Positions 26,051 to 35,500 of a stretch of 64,000 nucleotides of DNA are shown in pieces. This DNA comes from Streptomyces clavifer. Lineage in GTDB: Bacteria; Actinomycetota; Actinomycetes; Streptomycetales; Streptomycetaceae. The translations under genes and the position numbers were made by a program. Position 1 is the first letter of the stretch. Every line of letters starts with the position of its first letter. The stretch is from the NCBI GenBank assembly GCA_014651175.1, contig BMWJ01000003.1, positions 434,001-498,000 of the forward strand. The letters run 5' to 3'. The notes under the pieces were generated by a model. That model was given only the letters and a program-made list of their open reading frames with translations, made no database searches and was not told where the DNA came from.

Positions 26051-26636
26051 TTCCCCCCTCGCGTCCGCGGCCGCCCCGGCCGACGGCCCCCGGCGCGAGC
26101 TGCTCCAGTCCGTCGTCGACGTGGCACGCGCGATCTTCGGCGCCGCGGCCAGCTCGGTCTTCCTGCTCGACGAGGAGGCGGACGAGCTGGTCTTCCAGGC
26201 CGTCTCCGGGGAGGGCGAGGAGTTCCTCGTGGGCCGCCGCTTCCCCGCCGGGCGCGGCATCGCCGGCTGGGTAGTCACCTCGGGCGAGCCGATGGTGGTG
26301 GACGATCTGACCACCGACACGTCCTTCGACCGTTCGCTGGCCGAGTCCACCTCCTACGTGCCGAACGCGCTGATGGCGGCCCCGCTGATCAGCGAATCCC
26401 GGATCCTCGGGGTGCTGGAGGTGCTCGACCCGTCGCCCCAGGCCCGGTCGAGCGTGCGCGAGCTGGACCTGCTGGCGATGTTCGCCCGGCAGGCCGCCGC
26501 GGCCCTGCGGGTGATCACCCCGGAGCGTGCCCCGGACGGCCCGGCGGCCGGCGGCCGGGCGCTGGACGGAGCGCAGCGCGAGGACGCGCTGAGGCTGCTC
26601 GTTAGTCTTGAGCAGGTGCTGCGGGGCACCGGCTGA
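26031..26636 (+). CDS. GAF domain protein
   Basis: 201 residues from GTG at 26031, which overlaps the protease 3' end by 20 nt; an AGGAGA run in the protease gene serves as RBS. A single GAF domain spans about residues 25-160: LLQSVVDVARAIFGAAASSVFLLDE, then FPAGRGIAGWVVTSGEPMVVDDL and LMAAPLISESRILGVLEVLD. No output domain follows, only a short C-terminal helix. GAF domains bind cyclic nucleotides or other ligands; with a cyclase-like protein in the same operon, cyclic nucleotide sensing is a reasonable guess, not shown by sequence. Confidence 0.82.
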   Translation: MTTPRTDSPLASAAAPADGPRRELLQSVVDVARAIFGAAASSVFLLDEEADELVFQAVSGEGEEFLVGRRFPAGRGIAGWVVTSGEPMVVDDLTTDTSFDRSLAESTSYVPNALMAAPLISESRILGVLEVLDPSPQARSSVRELDLLAMFARQAAAALRVITPERAPDGPAAGGRALDGAQREDALRLLVSLEQVLRGTG

Positions 26637-26744
26637 GCACCCGCCCCGGCAGCCGCGCACAGGCGTGCCGGCCGGACCGGCGGGCAGGAGTCGGTGAGGG
26701 CGCCGTACCGGGCACCCGCAGCTGACCAGGGGAAGGACATATTC

Positions 26745-27533
26745 GTGAAGCTCGCTTTCTCGACCCTCGGAGTGCCGGGCCTGCCCGTGGCCGACGTGGT
26801 GCGGCTCGCCGCCGAACACGGGTACCAGGGCGTGGAGCTGCGCACCCACCCCGAGGAGCCCGTGCACCCGGGGCTCACCCCGGCCGAGCGGGCCGTGGTC
26901 GTCGAGGAGTTCAAGGGGGGCGGGGTCGAGATCCTGACCCTCGCCGGGTACGTGCGGGTCGCCGCCGAGGGTGACGACGCGCCCGTGCTGGCCGAGCTCG
27001 CCGAGCTGGTGGAGCTGGCCCGCGACCTGGGAGCGGCGCACGTCCGGGTGTTCCCGGGCGGCGGCGGCCAGGACCCGGCCGAGGCCGACGCGACGGCTGC
27101 CCGGCGGCTCGGCGCCGCGGCTCCGCACGCCGCCGACATGGGCGTACGGATCCTCCTGGAGACCCACGACTCGCACCGCGCCGGGGCCGACGTGGCCCGG
27201 GTGGTGGGCACGGTCGGGCACGGCCGGATCGGTGCGCTCTGGGACGTCATGCACACCTGGCTCGCGGACGAGGAGCCCGCGGCCAGCCACGCGGTGCTCG
27301 CCCCGCACCTGGGATACGTACAGGTGAAGGACATCGCGTCGGCCGAGGACACCGCGCCGCTGGCCCTCGGTGACGGGGTGCTGCCGCTGAAGGCGTGCCT
27401 GGACGTGCTGGACGCCGACACCTGGGTGTGCTGGGAGTACGAGAAGCGCTGGCACCCCGGCGCTCCGGAGCTGCCGGGGCTGCTGGCGGCGGGGCGGGAG
27501 CACCTGCTGCGTCTGGGCGCGCCGAAGCAGTAG
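26745..27533 (+). CDS. Sugar phosphate isomerase/epimerase family TIM barrel protein
   Basis: 262 residues from GTG at 26745, preceded by GGGGAAGGA. Xylose-isomerase-like TIM barrel: starts VKLAFSTLGVPGLPVADVVRLAAEHGYQGVELR, then AHVRVFPGG, VRILLETHDSHRAGADV with a metal-ligand Glu, GRIGALWDVMHTW with Asp/His, LGYVQVKDI with Lys-Asp, and a final Glu in TWVCWEYEKRWHP. All usual metal ligands appear present. It is separated by about 110 nt from the GAF gene and is probably not part of the RiPP operon. The substrate is unknown; it is not a close copy of the TIM barrel at 2205-3038. Confidence 0.85.
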   Translation: MKLAFSTLGVPGLPVADVVRLAAEHGYQGVELRTHPEEPVHPGLTPAERAVVVEEFKGGGVEILTLAGYVRVAAEGDDAPVLAELAELVELARDLGAAHVRVFPGGGGQDPAEADATAARRLGAAAPHAADMGVRILLETHDSHRAGADVARVVGTVGHGRIGALWDVMHTWLADEEPAASHAVLAPHLGYVQVKDIASAEDTAPLALGDGVLPLKACLDVLDADTWVCWEYEKRWHPGAPELPGLLAAGREHLLRLGAPKQ

Positions 27534-27665
27534 TCCTCGGACCCGGGCCGCCGCGGGCGGGGTGCGGCGGCTGCGGCTCCCGCCGTCGCGCGGCGGGGGC
27601 GTGGACCATGTCCGGGCATGTCCACCCGCCCTCCCGCGTGTCAGTCCCTTTCTCGGACGGCCCCC

Positions 27666-27692
27666 TTGACTGGTAGTTACTTTCCATATATC
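27666..27692 (+). promoter_or_regulatory. Promoter of the GH3 gene
   Basis: TTGACT (27666-27671) is a good -35 for the housekeeping sigma factor; TATATC (27687-27692) or the overlapping TATCCG two bases on is the best -10, giving 15 to 17 bp spacing. Downstream, GAAGTTTCTTTC resembles the GAAA/TTTC-rich operators of LacI/ROK-type regulators seen before secreted glycosidase genes; this is a loose similarity only. Confidence 0.55.
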
Positions 27693-27735
27693 CGTACCTT
27701 CTTGGAAGTTTCTTTCAGTACCGGAAGGGGCTCAC

Positions 27736-29574
27736 GTGCACCACCGCACCTCCAGACGCACCCTCCTCACCGCCACCGCGGTCACCGCCGCCGCGGCGGC
27801 GACCGGCGTCGTCGCCGTTCCCGGCGCCGCCCGGGCGGCCGGCACCTCCACGGACAGCCGCCTCAAGCGGCTCATCGCCCGGATGAGCCTGGAGGAGAAG
27901 GTCGGCCAGCTCTTCGTGATGCGGGTGTACGGGCACTCCGCCACCGCGCCCGACCAGGCGGACATCGACGCCAACCTCGACGAGATCGGGGTCCGCACGG
28001 CGGCCGAGCTGATCGCCAGGTACCACGTCGGCGGGATCATCTACTTCGCCTGGGCGCACAACACCCGTGACCCGCAGCAGATCGCCGGCCTCTCCAACGG
28101 CATCCAGCGCGCCGGGCTCGCCGGGCCGACCCCCGTCCCGCTGCTGATCTCCACGGACCAGGAACACGGCATCGTCTGCCGCGTCGGCGAGCCCGCCACG
28201 CTCCTGCCGGGCGCGATGGCCCTCGGCGCCGGCGGCTCGCGCTCCGCGGCGCGCGCGGCGGGCCGCATCGCGGGGGCGGAGCTGGCCGCCGTCGGGATCA
28301 GGCAGAACTACGCCCCGGTCGCCGACGTCAACGTCAACCCGGCCAACCCGGTCATCGGCGTACGCTCCTTCGGCTCCGACCCCGACGCGGTGGCCGGCAT
28401 GGTCGCCGCCCAGGTGAAGGGCTATCAGGGCGCCGGTATCGCCGCCACGGCCAAGCACTTCCCCGGCCACGGCGACACCAGCACCGACAGCCACACCGGC
28501 CTGCCCTACATCCACCACACCCGCGAGCAGTGGGCCGAGCTGGACGCCCCGCCCTTCCGCGCCGCCGTCGCCGCGGGCATCGACTCGATCATGACGGCGC
28601 ACATCGTGGTCCCGGCCCTGGACCCCTCGGAGGACCCGGCCACCCTGTCCCACCCGATCCTCACCGGCATCCTGCGCGAGGAGCTCGGCTACGACGGTGT
28701 CGTGGTCACCGACGCCCTCGGCATGGAGGGCGTCCGCACGAAGTACGGCGACGAGCGCGTCCCCGTGCTCGCGCTGCTGGCCGGCGTGGACCAGCTGCTC
28801 AACCCTCCGGACCTGTCGGTGGCGTGGAACGCCGTCCTGCAGGCGGTGAAGAGCGGCGAGATCAGTGTGGCCCGCATCGAGGAATCGATCCTGCGCATCC
28901 TGCGGCTGAAGACGAAGCTGGGGCTCTTCCGCGACCCCTACGTCACGGCCCGGGGCGTCGACCGCACCGTCGGCGTCCGCGCCCACCTGGCCGCCGCCGA
29001 CCGGATCGCCGAGCACACGACCACCCTGCTCGCCAACAACGGCGCGCTGCTGCCGCTGTCCCGCAGGTCGCACCGGAACCTGCTCGTGGTCGGCGCCGAC
29101 CCGGCCTCCCCGTCCGGCACGACGGGGCCGCCCACCACCACGCTCGCCGAGGCCTTCGGCGAGCTGGGGTTCACGGCGACCGCCCTGTCCACCGGCACGG
29201 CCCCCTCCCCGGCGAAGATCGCCGAGGCGGTGGCCGCCGCCCGGGACAAGGACGCCGTGGTCGTGGGCACGTACAACGTCTCGGCGACCAGCTCCCAGCG
29301 CACCCTGGTCGGCGCGCTCGCGGCGACGGGGGTGCCGGTGGTCACCGTGGCGATCCGCAATCCGTACGACATCGCCCACCTGGCCGGCACCGGTTACACC
29401 GCGAGTCTCGCCGCGTACTCCTGGACGGACGTCGAACTACGGGCCGCCGCCCGCGTGATCGCCGGGCGGGCCGACCCGGAGGGCAGGCTGCCGGTACCGG
29501 TCCAGCGCGCGGACACACCCACGCAGACGCTGTACCCGGTCGGCTACGGACTGTCGTACCGGACGTACGCCTGA
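27736..29574 (+). CDS. Tat-exported glycoside hydrolase family 3 protein (beta-N-acetylhexosaminidase/beta-glucosidase-like)
   Basis: 612 residues, GTG start with AAGGGG upstream. The N-terminus has a twin-arginine signal (TSRRTLLTATAV, then an Ala-rich hydrophobic stretch and an A-R-A-A cleavage site), so it is secreted folded. GH3 N-domain: MSLEEKVGQLFVMR, STDQEHG, the KHFPGHGDT loop (K240-T248, with the catalytic His/Asp typical of NagZ-like members) and nucleophile D326 in VVVTDALGM. A C-terminal alpha/beta sandwich domain follows from about residue 430. The KHFPGHGDT motif points to N-acetylhexosaminidase-type action on cell wall or chitin fragments; beta-glucosidase activity cannot be excluded. 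Confidence 0.88.
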   Translation: MHHRTSRRTLLTATAVTAAAAATGVVAVPGAARAAGTSTDSRLKRLIARMSLEEKVGQLFVMRVYGHSATAPDQADIDANLDEIGVRTAAELIARYHVGGIIYFAWAHNTRDPQQIAGLSNGIQRAGLAGPTPVPLLISTDQEHGIVCRVGEPATLLPGAMALGAGGSRSAARAAGRIAGAELAAVGIRQNYAPVADVNVNPANPVIGVRSFGSDPDAVAGMVAAQVKGYQGAGIAATAKHFPGHGDTSTDSHTGLPYIHHTREQWAELDAPPFRAAVAAGIDSIMTAHIVVPALDPSEDPATLSHPILTGILREELGYDGVVVTDALGMEGVRTKYGDERVPVLALLAGVDQLLNPPDLSVAWNAVLQAVKSGEISVARIEESILRILRLKTKLGLFRDPYVTARGVDRTVGVRAHLAAADRIAEHTTTLLANNGALLPLSRRSHRNLLVVGADPASPSGTTGPPTTTLAEAFGELGFTATALSTGTAPSPAKIAEAVAAARDKDAVVVGTYNVSATSSQRTLVGALAATGVPVVTVAIRNPYDIAHLAGTGYTASLAAYSWTDVELRAAARVIAGRADPEGRLPVPVQRADTPTQTLYPVGYGLSYRTYA

Positions 29575-29620
29575 CAGTAGGCGGACAGGCGTCAAGAGGC
29601 GCAAAGCCCCCTGCGCACCT

Positions 29621-29649
29621 GGCGTGTACCCGCTCCGGCGGGTCACGCC
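29621..29649. terminator. Terminator hairpin after GH3 gene
   Basis: GGCGTG-(T)-ACCCGC (29621-29633) pairs with GCGGGT-CACGCC (29638-29649) with one bulged T and a TCCG loop, a 12-bp stem 47 nt after the GH3 stop. A second small stem, TACGTC/GACGTA, follows before the lipoprotein gene. Confidence 0.65.
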
Positions 29650-29685
29650 GGGTGTACGTCTATACGGACGTATGGGGGGTCATTC

Positions 29686-30300
29686 ATGGACGAGCGCCAC
29701 GTATCGGCGGTGTGGCGCGCCCTGCTGTCCGCAGTGGCCGTACTGTTCCTGACCGCCTGCCAGCAGCCCGCGGACGGCGCGTCGGGCCCGGCCGCCGGCG
29801 GACCGCCGGAGAGCGCGGCGTCCACGGGCTACGGGGTGGTGTTCCTGGGGCCTGCCGACTGCAGTTCGCGCGGGGGCGTGGTCCGCGAGGTCTCGTGCGG
29901 CAGCGAGAAGGCCGCGGCCCGGGTGCTGGCGCGGCACACCGGCGCCCCCTCGGACGGGCCGGCCTGCCCGCCCCTGACGGACTTCGTGCTGCACATCTCG
30001 GGGAGCGGGCCTCCCGGCCGGGAGGCCGTGCCCAGCGGGTACGCGTGCATGCGCGCCCTGGAGTCCCCGCACCCGGGCGATCCCGGGCAGGGCGGCGGCC
30101 CTCGGACGATCGTCGGGGACTGCGTCTACGGCTCGCGCGAGGGCGAGGTCAGGGAGACGGCCTGCGACGGGTCGGGGAAGCGGCCACCCGCATTCGAGGT
30201 CCGCTCGGCGGTGCCGCGGCGCGCCCTGTGCCCGGAGACGACGGATCTCTTCGTCCATCTGGGCGGCGACCGGCCGGTGGGCTGCGCGCACCGGGTGTGA
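29686..30300 (+). CDS. Putative lipoprotein of unknown function
   Basis: 204 residues. The N-terminus has a hydrophobic segment WRALLSAVAVLFLTACQQPADG with lipobox L-T-A-C (Cys about residue 25), so the mature protein should be lipid-anchored outside the membrane. The mature part is Gly/Pro-rich and contains an internal repeat: two related blocks, GPADCSSRGGVVREVSCGSEKAAARVL and GDCVYGSREGEVRETACDGSGKRPA-like, each followed by a C-P-x3-T-D-x-x-x-H segment (ACPPLTDFVLHIS; LCPETTDLFVHLG). This duplicated Cys-containing unit is clear but I do not recognise the family. It is alone between a GH3 gene and a convergent peptidase gene. Confidence 0.75.
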   Translation: MDERHVSAVWRALLSAVAVLFLTACQQPADGASGPAAGGPPESAASTGYGVVFLGPADCSSRGGVVREVSCGSEKAAARVLARHTGAPSDGPACPPLTDFVLHISGSGPPGREAVPSGYACMRALESPHPGDPGQGGGPRTIVGDCVYGSREGEVRETACDGSGKRPPAFEVRSAVPRRALCPETTDLFVHLGGDRPVGCAHRV

Positions 30301-30322
30301 GGCACCCGGTGCGCGGTGGGGC

Positions 30323-30356
30323 GGGGCCTTCCGCCCGGATCCGGACGGAAGGCCCC
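30323..30356. terminator. Bidirectional terminator hairpin
   Basis: GGGGCCTTCCG (30323-30333) pairs perfectly with CGGAAGGCCCC (30346-30356) around a 12-nt loop that itself contains the palindrome CCGGATCCGG. It separates the convergent lipoprotein and peptidase genes. Confidence 0.8.
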
Positions 30357-30410
30357 GGGGTCCGAGCCGGGCGCACCGCGCACCCCGCCCGGACGCCAGG
30401 CACTGAGGCA

Positions 30411-31895
30411 CTACGGCCTCAGCGTGCCCCCGTCGCGCTCCAGCTCCGCGTCCCGCTTGTCGAGGCGCGCGTCGAACTTCGCGAGCGGCTTCGCCTTGGC
30501 CGGGTCGGCCTCGACGGCCGCCGGGGCCACACCGGCCCAGCGCAGGATGGCCGCGGTGGCCTTCGCCTTCTCGTCGGCGACGAGCCCGGAGACCTTGGAC
30601 CCGTGGTTGCCGCCCGGCACCGTGTAGACGTAGCTGTCACGGGCGCCCTTGCCGAGGCGGAAGGGCTCGGCACCCCACGGGTCGTTCTGCCCGTAGACGT
30701 ACATCATGTTCCGGGCGTTGTTCCGCACCCAGCTGTCCACGTCCCGCATCGCCGAGGGCTGGAACTTCATCGGGATCGAGCGCGGGACGAAGGAGCGCGG
30801 CGCCTGGTAGCCGTAGCGGCTCAGGTCGCCCAGCCAGGGCTGGGCGATGTCGGGCGAACCGAGCTGGGTGCCCGCCTGGTAGTAGTACGGCGTGTACGCC
30901 TCCAGGCCCTGGTCGACGTAGGCGGAGAAGCCGGAGATGGCGTCGACCGAGTCCCAGATCTCCTCGTCGGTGGCGGACGGGGCGTCGGCCGGGAGCGCCT
31001 CGCAGTCGGCGACCAGGCTGTACTGCCAGAACGCCCAGACGTAGTCCATGACGACGGCCTCGTAGGCCTTGTCGAGCGAGCCGATGGTGTCGAAGGTGTA
31101 GCCGTTCTCGGCGGCGTACTCCTCGTACTTCCTCTCCAGCGGCTCGCGGCGGATCAGGGCCTCGCGCTGGACGCCGGCCAGCCGGTCGCGGCACTCCTCG
31201 GTGCCGACCCGCGCGAAGAACCGGTCGTACGCCGAGTCCTCCTTGTCGACCACGTCGTTGGGCGCGACGTAGGCGACGACGCCGTCCATGTCCTTCGGGT
31301 AGAAGCGCTCGAAGTAGGTGGCGGTCATGCCGCCCTTGGAGCCGCCGGTGGTCAGCCAGTTCTCCGAGTAGATCTTCTTCAGCGCGGTGAAGACCCGGTG
31401 CTGGTCGCTGGCCGCCTGCCAGATGTCGAGCTTCGACCAGTCTGCGGGCGACGGGCGCGACGGGGTGAAGAAACGGTACTCCAGGGAGACCTGGTTACCG
31501 TCGATGATCTGCGTCGGCTCGCTGCGGCTGGGATTGGTCGAGACGTGGTAGCCGCTGGTGAAGAGGACCGTCGGGCGGGTCGTGTCCTTGTGCAGCAGGG
31601 TGATCCGCTGCTGGAAGGCCCCCTTGGACGGCCTCTTGTGGTCGACCGGCTGGGTGTACTCGAGGACGAAGAAGCGGTAACCGGGGTACGGCTTCTCCTG
31701 GATCAGACTCATTCCCGGGATGGCCAGGATGCGGTCCTTGATGTCCTCGCTGCTGCTCTCACTGCTGCTGATGGAGCCGCTGCTCTGCTTCGCGACCGGT
31801 ACTGCGGCGGTGGCCGCACCGGCCGAGGCTCCCGTCGCACTGACCGTGCCTATGAGCACCGCGAGCGACAGAACCCCTCTGAGCGCCTTGCGCAT
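30411..31895 (-). CDS. Secreted tripeptidyl aminopeptidase, PS-10 (peptidase S37) family
   Basis: 494 residues. A Sec signal peptide is evident (MRKALRGVLSLAVLIGTVSA, cleavage near A-G-A-A). The alpha/beta-hydrolase nucleophile is S186 in TTGGSKGGMT; the late catalytic Asp and His are likely in VYGQNDPWGAEPF and PGGNHGSKV. This matches the Streptomyces extracellular tripeptidyl aminopeptidase family (Pfam peptidase S37; often annotated as S28 protease). It removes tripeptides from protein N-termini and probably serves nutrient use. A Ser-rich stretch (residues 38-50) follows the signal. ATG start is preceded by GGGGAGG. Confidence 0.88.
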   Translation of the reverse strand: MRKALRGVLSLAVLIGTVSATGASAGAATAAVPVAKQSSGSISSSESSSEDIKDRILAIPGMSLIQEKPYPGYRFFVLEYTQPVDHKRPSKGAFQQRITLLHKDTTRPTVLFTSGYHVSTNPSRSEPTQIIDGNQVSLEYRFFTPSRPSPADWSKLDIWQAASDQHRVFTALKKIYSENWLTTGGSKGGMTATYFERFYPKDMDGVVAYVAPNDVVDKEDSAYDRFFARVGTEECRDRLAGVQREALIRREPLERKYEEYAAENGYTFDTIGSLDKAYEAVVMDYVWAFWQYSLVADCEALPADAPSATDEEIWDSVDAISGFSAYVDQGLEAYTPYYYQAGTQLGSPDIAQPWLGDLSRYGYQAPRSFVPRSIPMKFQPSAMRDVDSWVRNNARNMMYVYGQNDPWGAEPFRLGKGARDSYVYTVPGGNHGSKVSGLVADEKAKATAAILRWAGVAPAAVEADPAKAKPLAKFDARLDKRDAELERDGGTLRP

Positions 31896-31972
31896 GCACC
31901 CTCCCCTTGATTCACGACAGACGCCGTGAACCTAGCGGGGGCAACACCTGCCACGCCAGACCCGGTTGGATC

Positions 31973-32398
31973 TCAGCACAGGATCCACCCGGTGGAGGCC
32001 GACACTCCGGCGACGGAACCGGACGCGCGGACGCAGCGGTTCAGGGCGTGGACCGTGACCGGTCCGGCCAGCTTGGTGAAGTTGCCGCTGTCGACGGCCG
32101 CCCCGCCGCCGCGCGGCTGCAACGACACCCGCATCGCGCGGCGCGCCCCCGGCTTCTTGGCGACGGTGACGGCGCACGCGTAGGCGCGGCTCTCGTAGAT
32201 CCGCAGCGACCCGGTGGAGAACGTCACCTTCTTGACCAGCCGTCCGGAACAGGCCGATGCGGCGTGCGCCGGAGCCGCCCCGGAGGTGCCCAGGACCAGG
32301 CCGACCGCCCCGAGCAGCGACAGGACGAGCAGCCCGGAGCCCAGCCGTCCGGCGACGGACCCTCGCGGCGCTCCGGACGACCTCAGCGGTCTCACCAT
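31973..32398 (-). CDS. Secreted spore-associated protein A (SapA)-like protein
   Basis: 141 residues from ATG at 32398; a GTG at 32407 with GGCGGG upstream or an ATG at 32443 are alternatives. The N-terminus carries a signal peptide (SGLLVLSLLGAVGLVLGTSG, cleavage near AHA-A). The mature part has four Cys and reads CSGRLVKKVTFSTGSLRIYE, then YACAVTVAKKPG and DSGNFTKLAGPVTVHALNRCV, ending GWILC. The DSGN-(F/Y)-T-x3-AGPV-x-V-x-A and the paired Cys pattern resemble Streptomyces SapA. Function is unknown even in the family; disulfides in the mature secreted protein are likely. Confidence 0.7.
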   Translation of the reverse strand: MVRPLRSSGAPRGSVAGRLGSGLLVLSLLGAVGLVLGTSGAAPAHAASACSGRLVKKVTFSTGSLRIYESRAYACAVTVAKKPGARRAMRVSLQPRGGGAAVDSGNFTKLAGPVTVHALNRCVRASGSVAGVSASTGWILC

Positions 32399-32513
32399 CC
32401 CGGCCACCCCGCCTGTTCCCTCGGACCTTCGGTCGTCGTACACACATACGCACGCATGTGCGTACGACGCGCGGGGCGGTCAGAAAGGTTCCCTCCGGCG
32501 GGGACCGCGGGCG

Positions 32514-35500
32514 TCACACGCCCGCCGGGGTGCCCTCCCCTATGTCCTCGCCTATGAAGGTGCGCCACAGCCGGGCGTACGTGCCGTCCCGGGCGAGCAG
32601 TTCGTCGTGCGTGCCGTCCTCGGCGACCCTGCCGTGGTCCATCACCACCACCCGGTCGGCACGGGCGGCCGTCGTCAGCCGGTGAGCGACGACGAGGGTG
32701 GTGCGGCGGCCGGTGAGCCGGTCGGTCGCCTGGTTGACCAGGGCCTCGCTGGCGAGGTCCAGGGAGGCGGTCGCCTCGTCGAGCAGCAGGATGTCGGGGT
32801 CGACCAGCTCGGCGCGGGCGAGGGCGATCAGCTGGCGCTGGCCGGCCGAGAGGTTGCGTCCGCGCTCGGCGACCTCGTGCAGGTAGCCCTCCTCCAGGGT
32901 GGCGATCATGTCGTGCGCCCCGACCGCCCGGGCCGCCGCCTCCACCTGCGCGTCGGTGGCCTCCGGCCGCCCGTAGGCGATGGCGTCGCGGACCGTCCCG
33001 GCGAAGAGGTAGGCCTCCTGCGGTACGACACCGAGCCGGTGCCGGTACGCGGTCATGTCGAGGGCGCGCAGATCCGTGCCGTCCACCGTGACCCGTCCGT
33101 CCGTCGGGTCGTAGAACCGGGCGACGAGCTTGACCAGGGTGGACTTGCCCGCACCCGTCTCGCCGACGAAGGCGACCGTCTGGCCGGCCGGGATCCGCAG
33201 ATCGATGCCGGTGAGGGCCTCCTCCTTCACGGTCGCGTCGTCGAGCGATCCGTACGCGAACGACACGTCCTCGAACGCGATGTCGCCGTGCAGCGACGTC
33301 ACGTCCCGGGGCCGATCGTGGTCGGCCGTGGACGTCGGCTCGCGGAGCAGCTCCTGGATCCGGCCGAGCGAGACGGTGGCCTGCTGGTAGCCGTCGAAGA
33401 CCTGGGACAGCTGCTGCACGGGGGCGAAGAACAGGTCGATGTAGAGCAGGTAGGCGACCAGGGCGCCCGTCGTCAGCGTGCCGTTGTCGACGCGGCCCGC
33501 ACCGACGATCAGCACGGCGGCCGCCGCGACCGAGGCCAGCAGCTGGACGAACGGGAAGTAGACGGAGATCAGCCACTGCCCGCGCACACGGGCCTGGCGG
33601 TAGTGGTCGCTGCGCGCCGCGAACCGCTCGGCGCCGTCGTGCTCGCGGCGGAACGCCTGCACGATCCGCAGCCCGGAGACGGACTCCTGGAGGTCGGCGT
33701 TGACGACGCTGATGCGTTCCCGGGCGAGCTCGTACGCCGCGACGCTCCTGCGCCGGAAGAAGAACGTGCCCACGACCAGCACCGGAAGGGTCGCGAAGAC
33801 GACCAGGGCCAGCTGGACGTCGAGGGCGAGGAGCACGACCGTGATGCCGAAGAAGGTGACGACCGAGACGAAGGCGGTGACCAGGCCCGTCTGCAGGAAG
33901 GTGGACAGCGCGTCGACGTCCGTCGTCATCCGGGTCATGATCCGGCCGGACAGCTCACGCTCGTAGTAGTCGAGGCCGAGCCGCTGGAGCTGCGCGAAGA
34001 TCTTGAGGCGCAGCGAGTAGAGGACGCGCTCGCCGGTGCGGCCCGTCATCCGGATCTCCCCGATCTGGGCCGCCCACTGGACGAGGACGGCCAGCAGACC
34101 GAGCCCCGCCGCCGCCCAGACGGCGCCGAGCGCCATCTGCGTGACGCCGTCGTCGATGCCGTGCCGGATCAGCACGGGCAGGAGCAGGCCCATGCCCGCG
34201 TCCACGGCGACCAGACCGAGGCTCGCCAGCAGCGGCAGCCCGAAGCCGCGCAGCAGCCTGCGCAGGCCGTACGACTCCTCCGGCCGGACGGCGCTCGCCT
34301 CGTCGACGGCGGGCGTGTCGGTGGCGGGCGGCAGCGCGTCGACCTGGGCGAGGAGCTCGGGGGTGGCGGGCATCCCGGCCGCCGCCGCGTCACGCGTCTC
34401 CTCCTTGCGGATCCACAGGCCGGGGGTGATGCCGCGTTCGGCGTCGAATTCGGCGTCCAGCTCCTCCTGGAGCACACGGTCGTCGTCCTCGGACACCTGG
34501 ACCGTGACGGGCCGGTGGCCCGGCGAGGTGCCGCCGAGCTCGTCAGGGTCGGTGAGGAGCCGCCGGTAGAGCGCGGAGCGCTCCTCCAGCTCGGCGTGCG
34601 TGCCGATGTCCGCGAGCCGCCCCTTGTCGAGGACGGCGATGCGGTCGGCGAGGCCGAGGGTGGAGCGGCGGTGCGCTATCAGCAGGGTGGTGCGGCCGGC
34701 CATCACCTGGGCCAGTGCCTCGTGGATCTCGTGCTCCACCCGGGCGTCGACGGCGGAGGTGGCGTCGTCGAGGAGGAGGAGCCGGGGGTCGGTGAGGATG
34801 GCGCGGGCGAGCGCGACGCGCTGGCGCTGGCCGCCGGAGAGGGTCAGCCCGTGTTCGCCGACCTTGGTGTCGTACCCCTCGGGCAGCGCGGAGATGAAGC
34901 CGTGGGCCTGGGCGGCGCGTGCGGCCTTCTCGATCTGTTCCCGGGTGGCGCCGGGGGCCCCGTACGCGATGTTGGCGCCGACCGACTCGGAGAAGAGGAA
35001 GCTGTCCTCCGGGACGAGTCCGATGGCGGCCCGGAGCGAGCCCTGGGTCAGCTCGCGGACGTCGTGCCCGCCGACCAGGACGGCGCCGTGCGTCACGTCG
35101 TAGAAGCGGGGCAGCAGGAGCGAGACGGTGGACTTGCCGCTGCCGGACGCGCCGACGACGGCGACGGTCTCGCCGGGCTCGATGGTGAGGGAGAAACCGT
35201 CCAGGACGGGGCGGTCCGCGTCGTAGCCGAAGCGGACGTCGTCGAACTCCACGCTCGCCGGGGCGTCGGCGGGGAGCTCCTTCGCGCCGTCCCGCATGGA
35301 CGGCTCGGTGTCGATCAGCTCCAGGACGCGCTCCACTCCGGCGCGCGCCTGCTGGCCGACGGTGAGGACCATGGCGAGCATCCGGACGGGTCCGACGAGC
35401 TGGGCGAGATAGGTGGAGAAGGCGACGAACGTACCGAGGGTGATCTCACCGCGGGTGGCGAGCCAGCCGCCCAGCGCCAGCATGGCGACCTGGCCGAGGG

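Noticed and set aside
27660-27735. Possible DasR-type site in front of the GH3 gene
   Set aside because: DasR sites are ACTGGTCTAGACCA-like palindromes; here only GACTGGTAG is present and the second half is missing.
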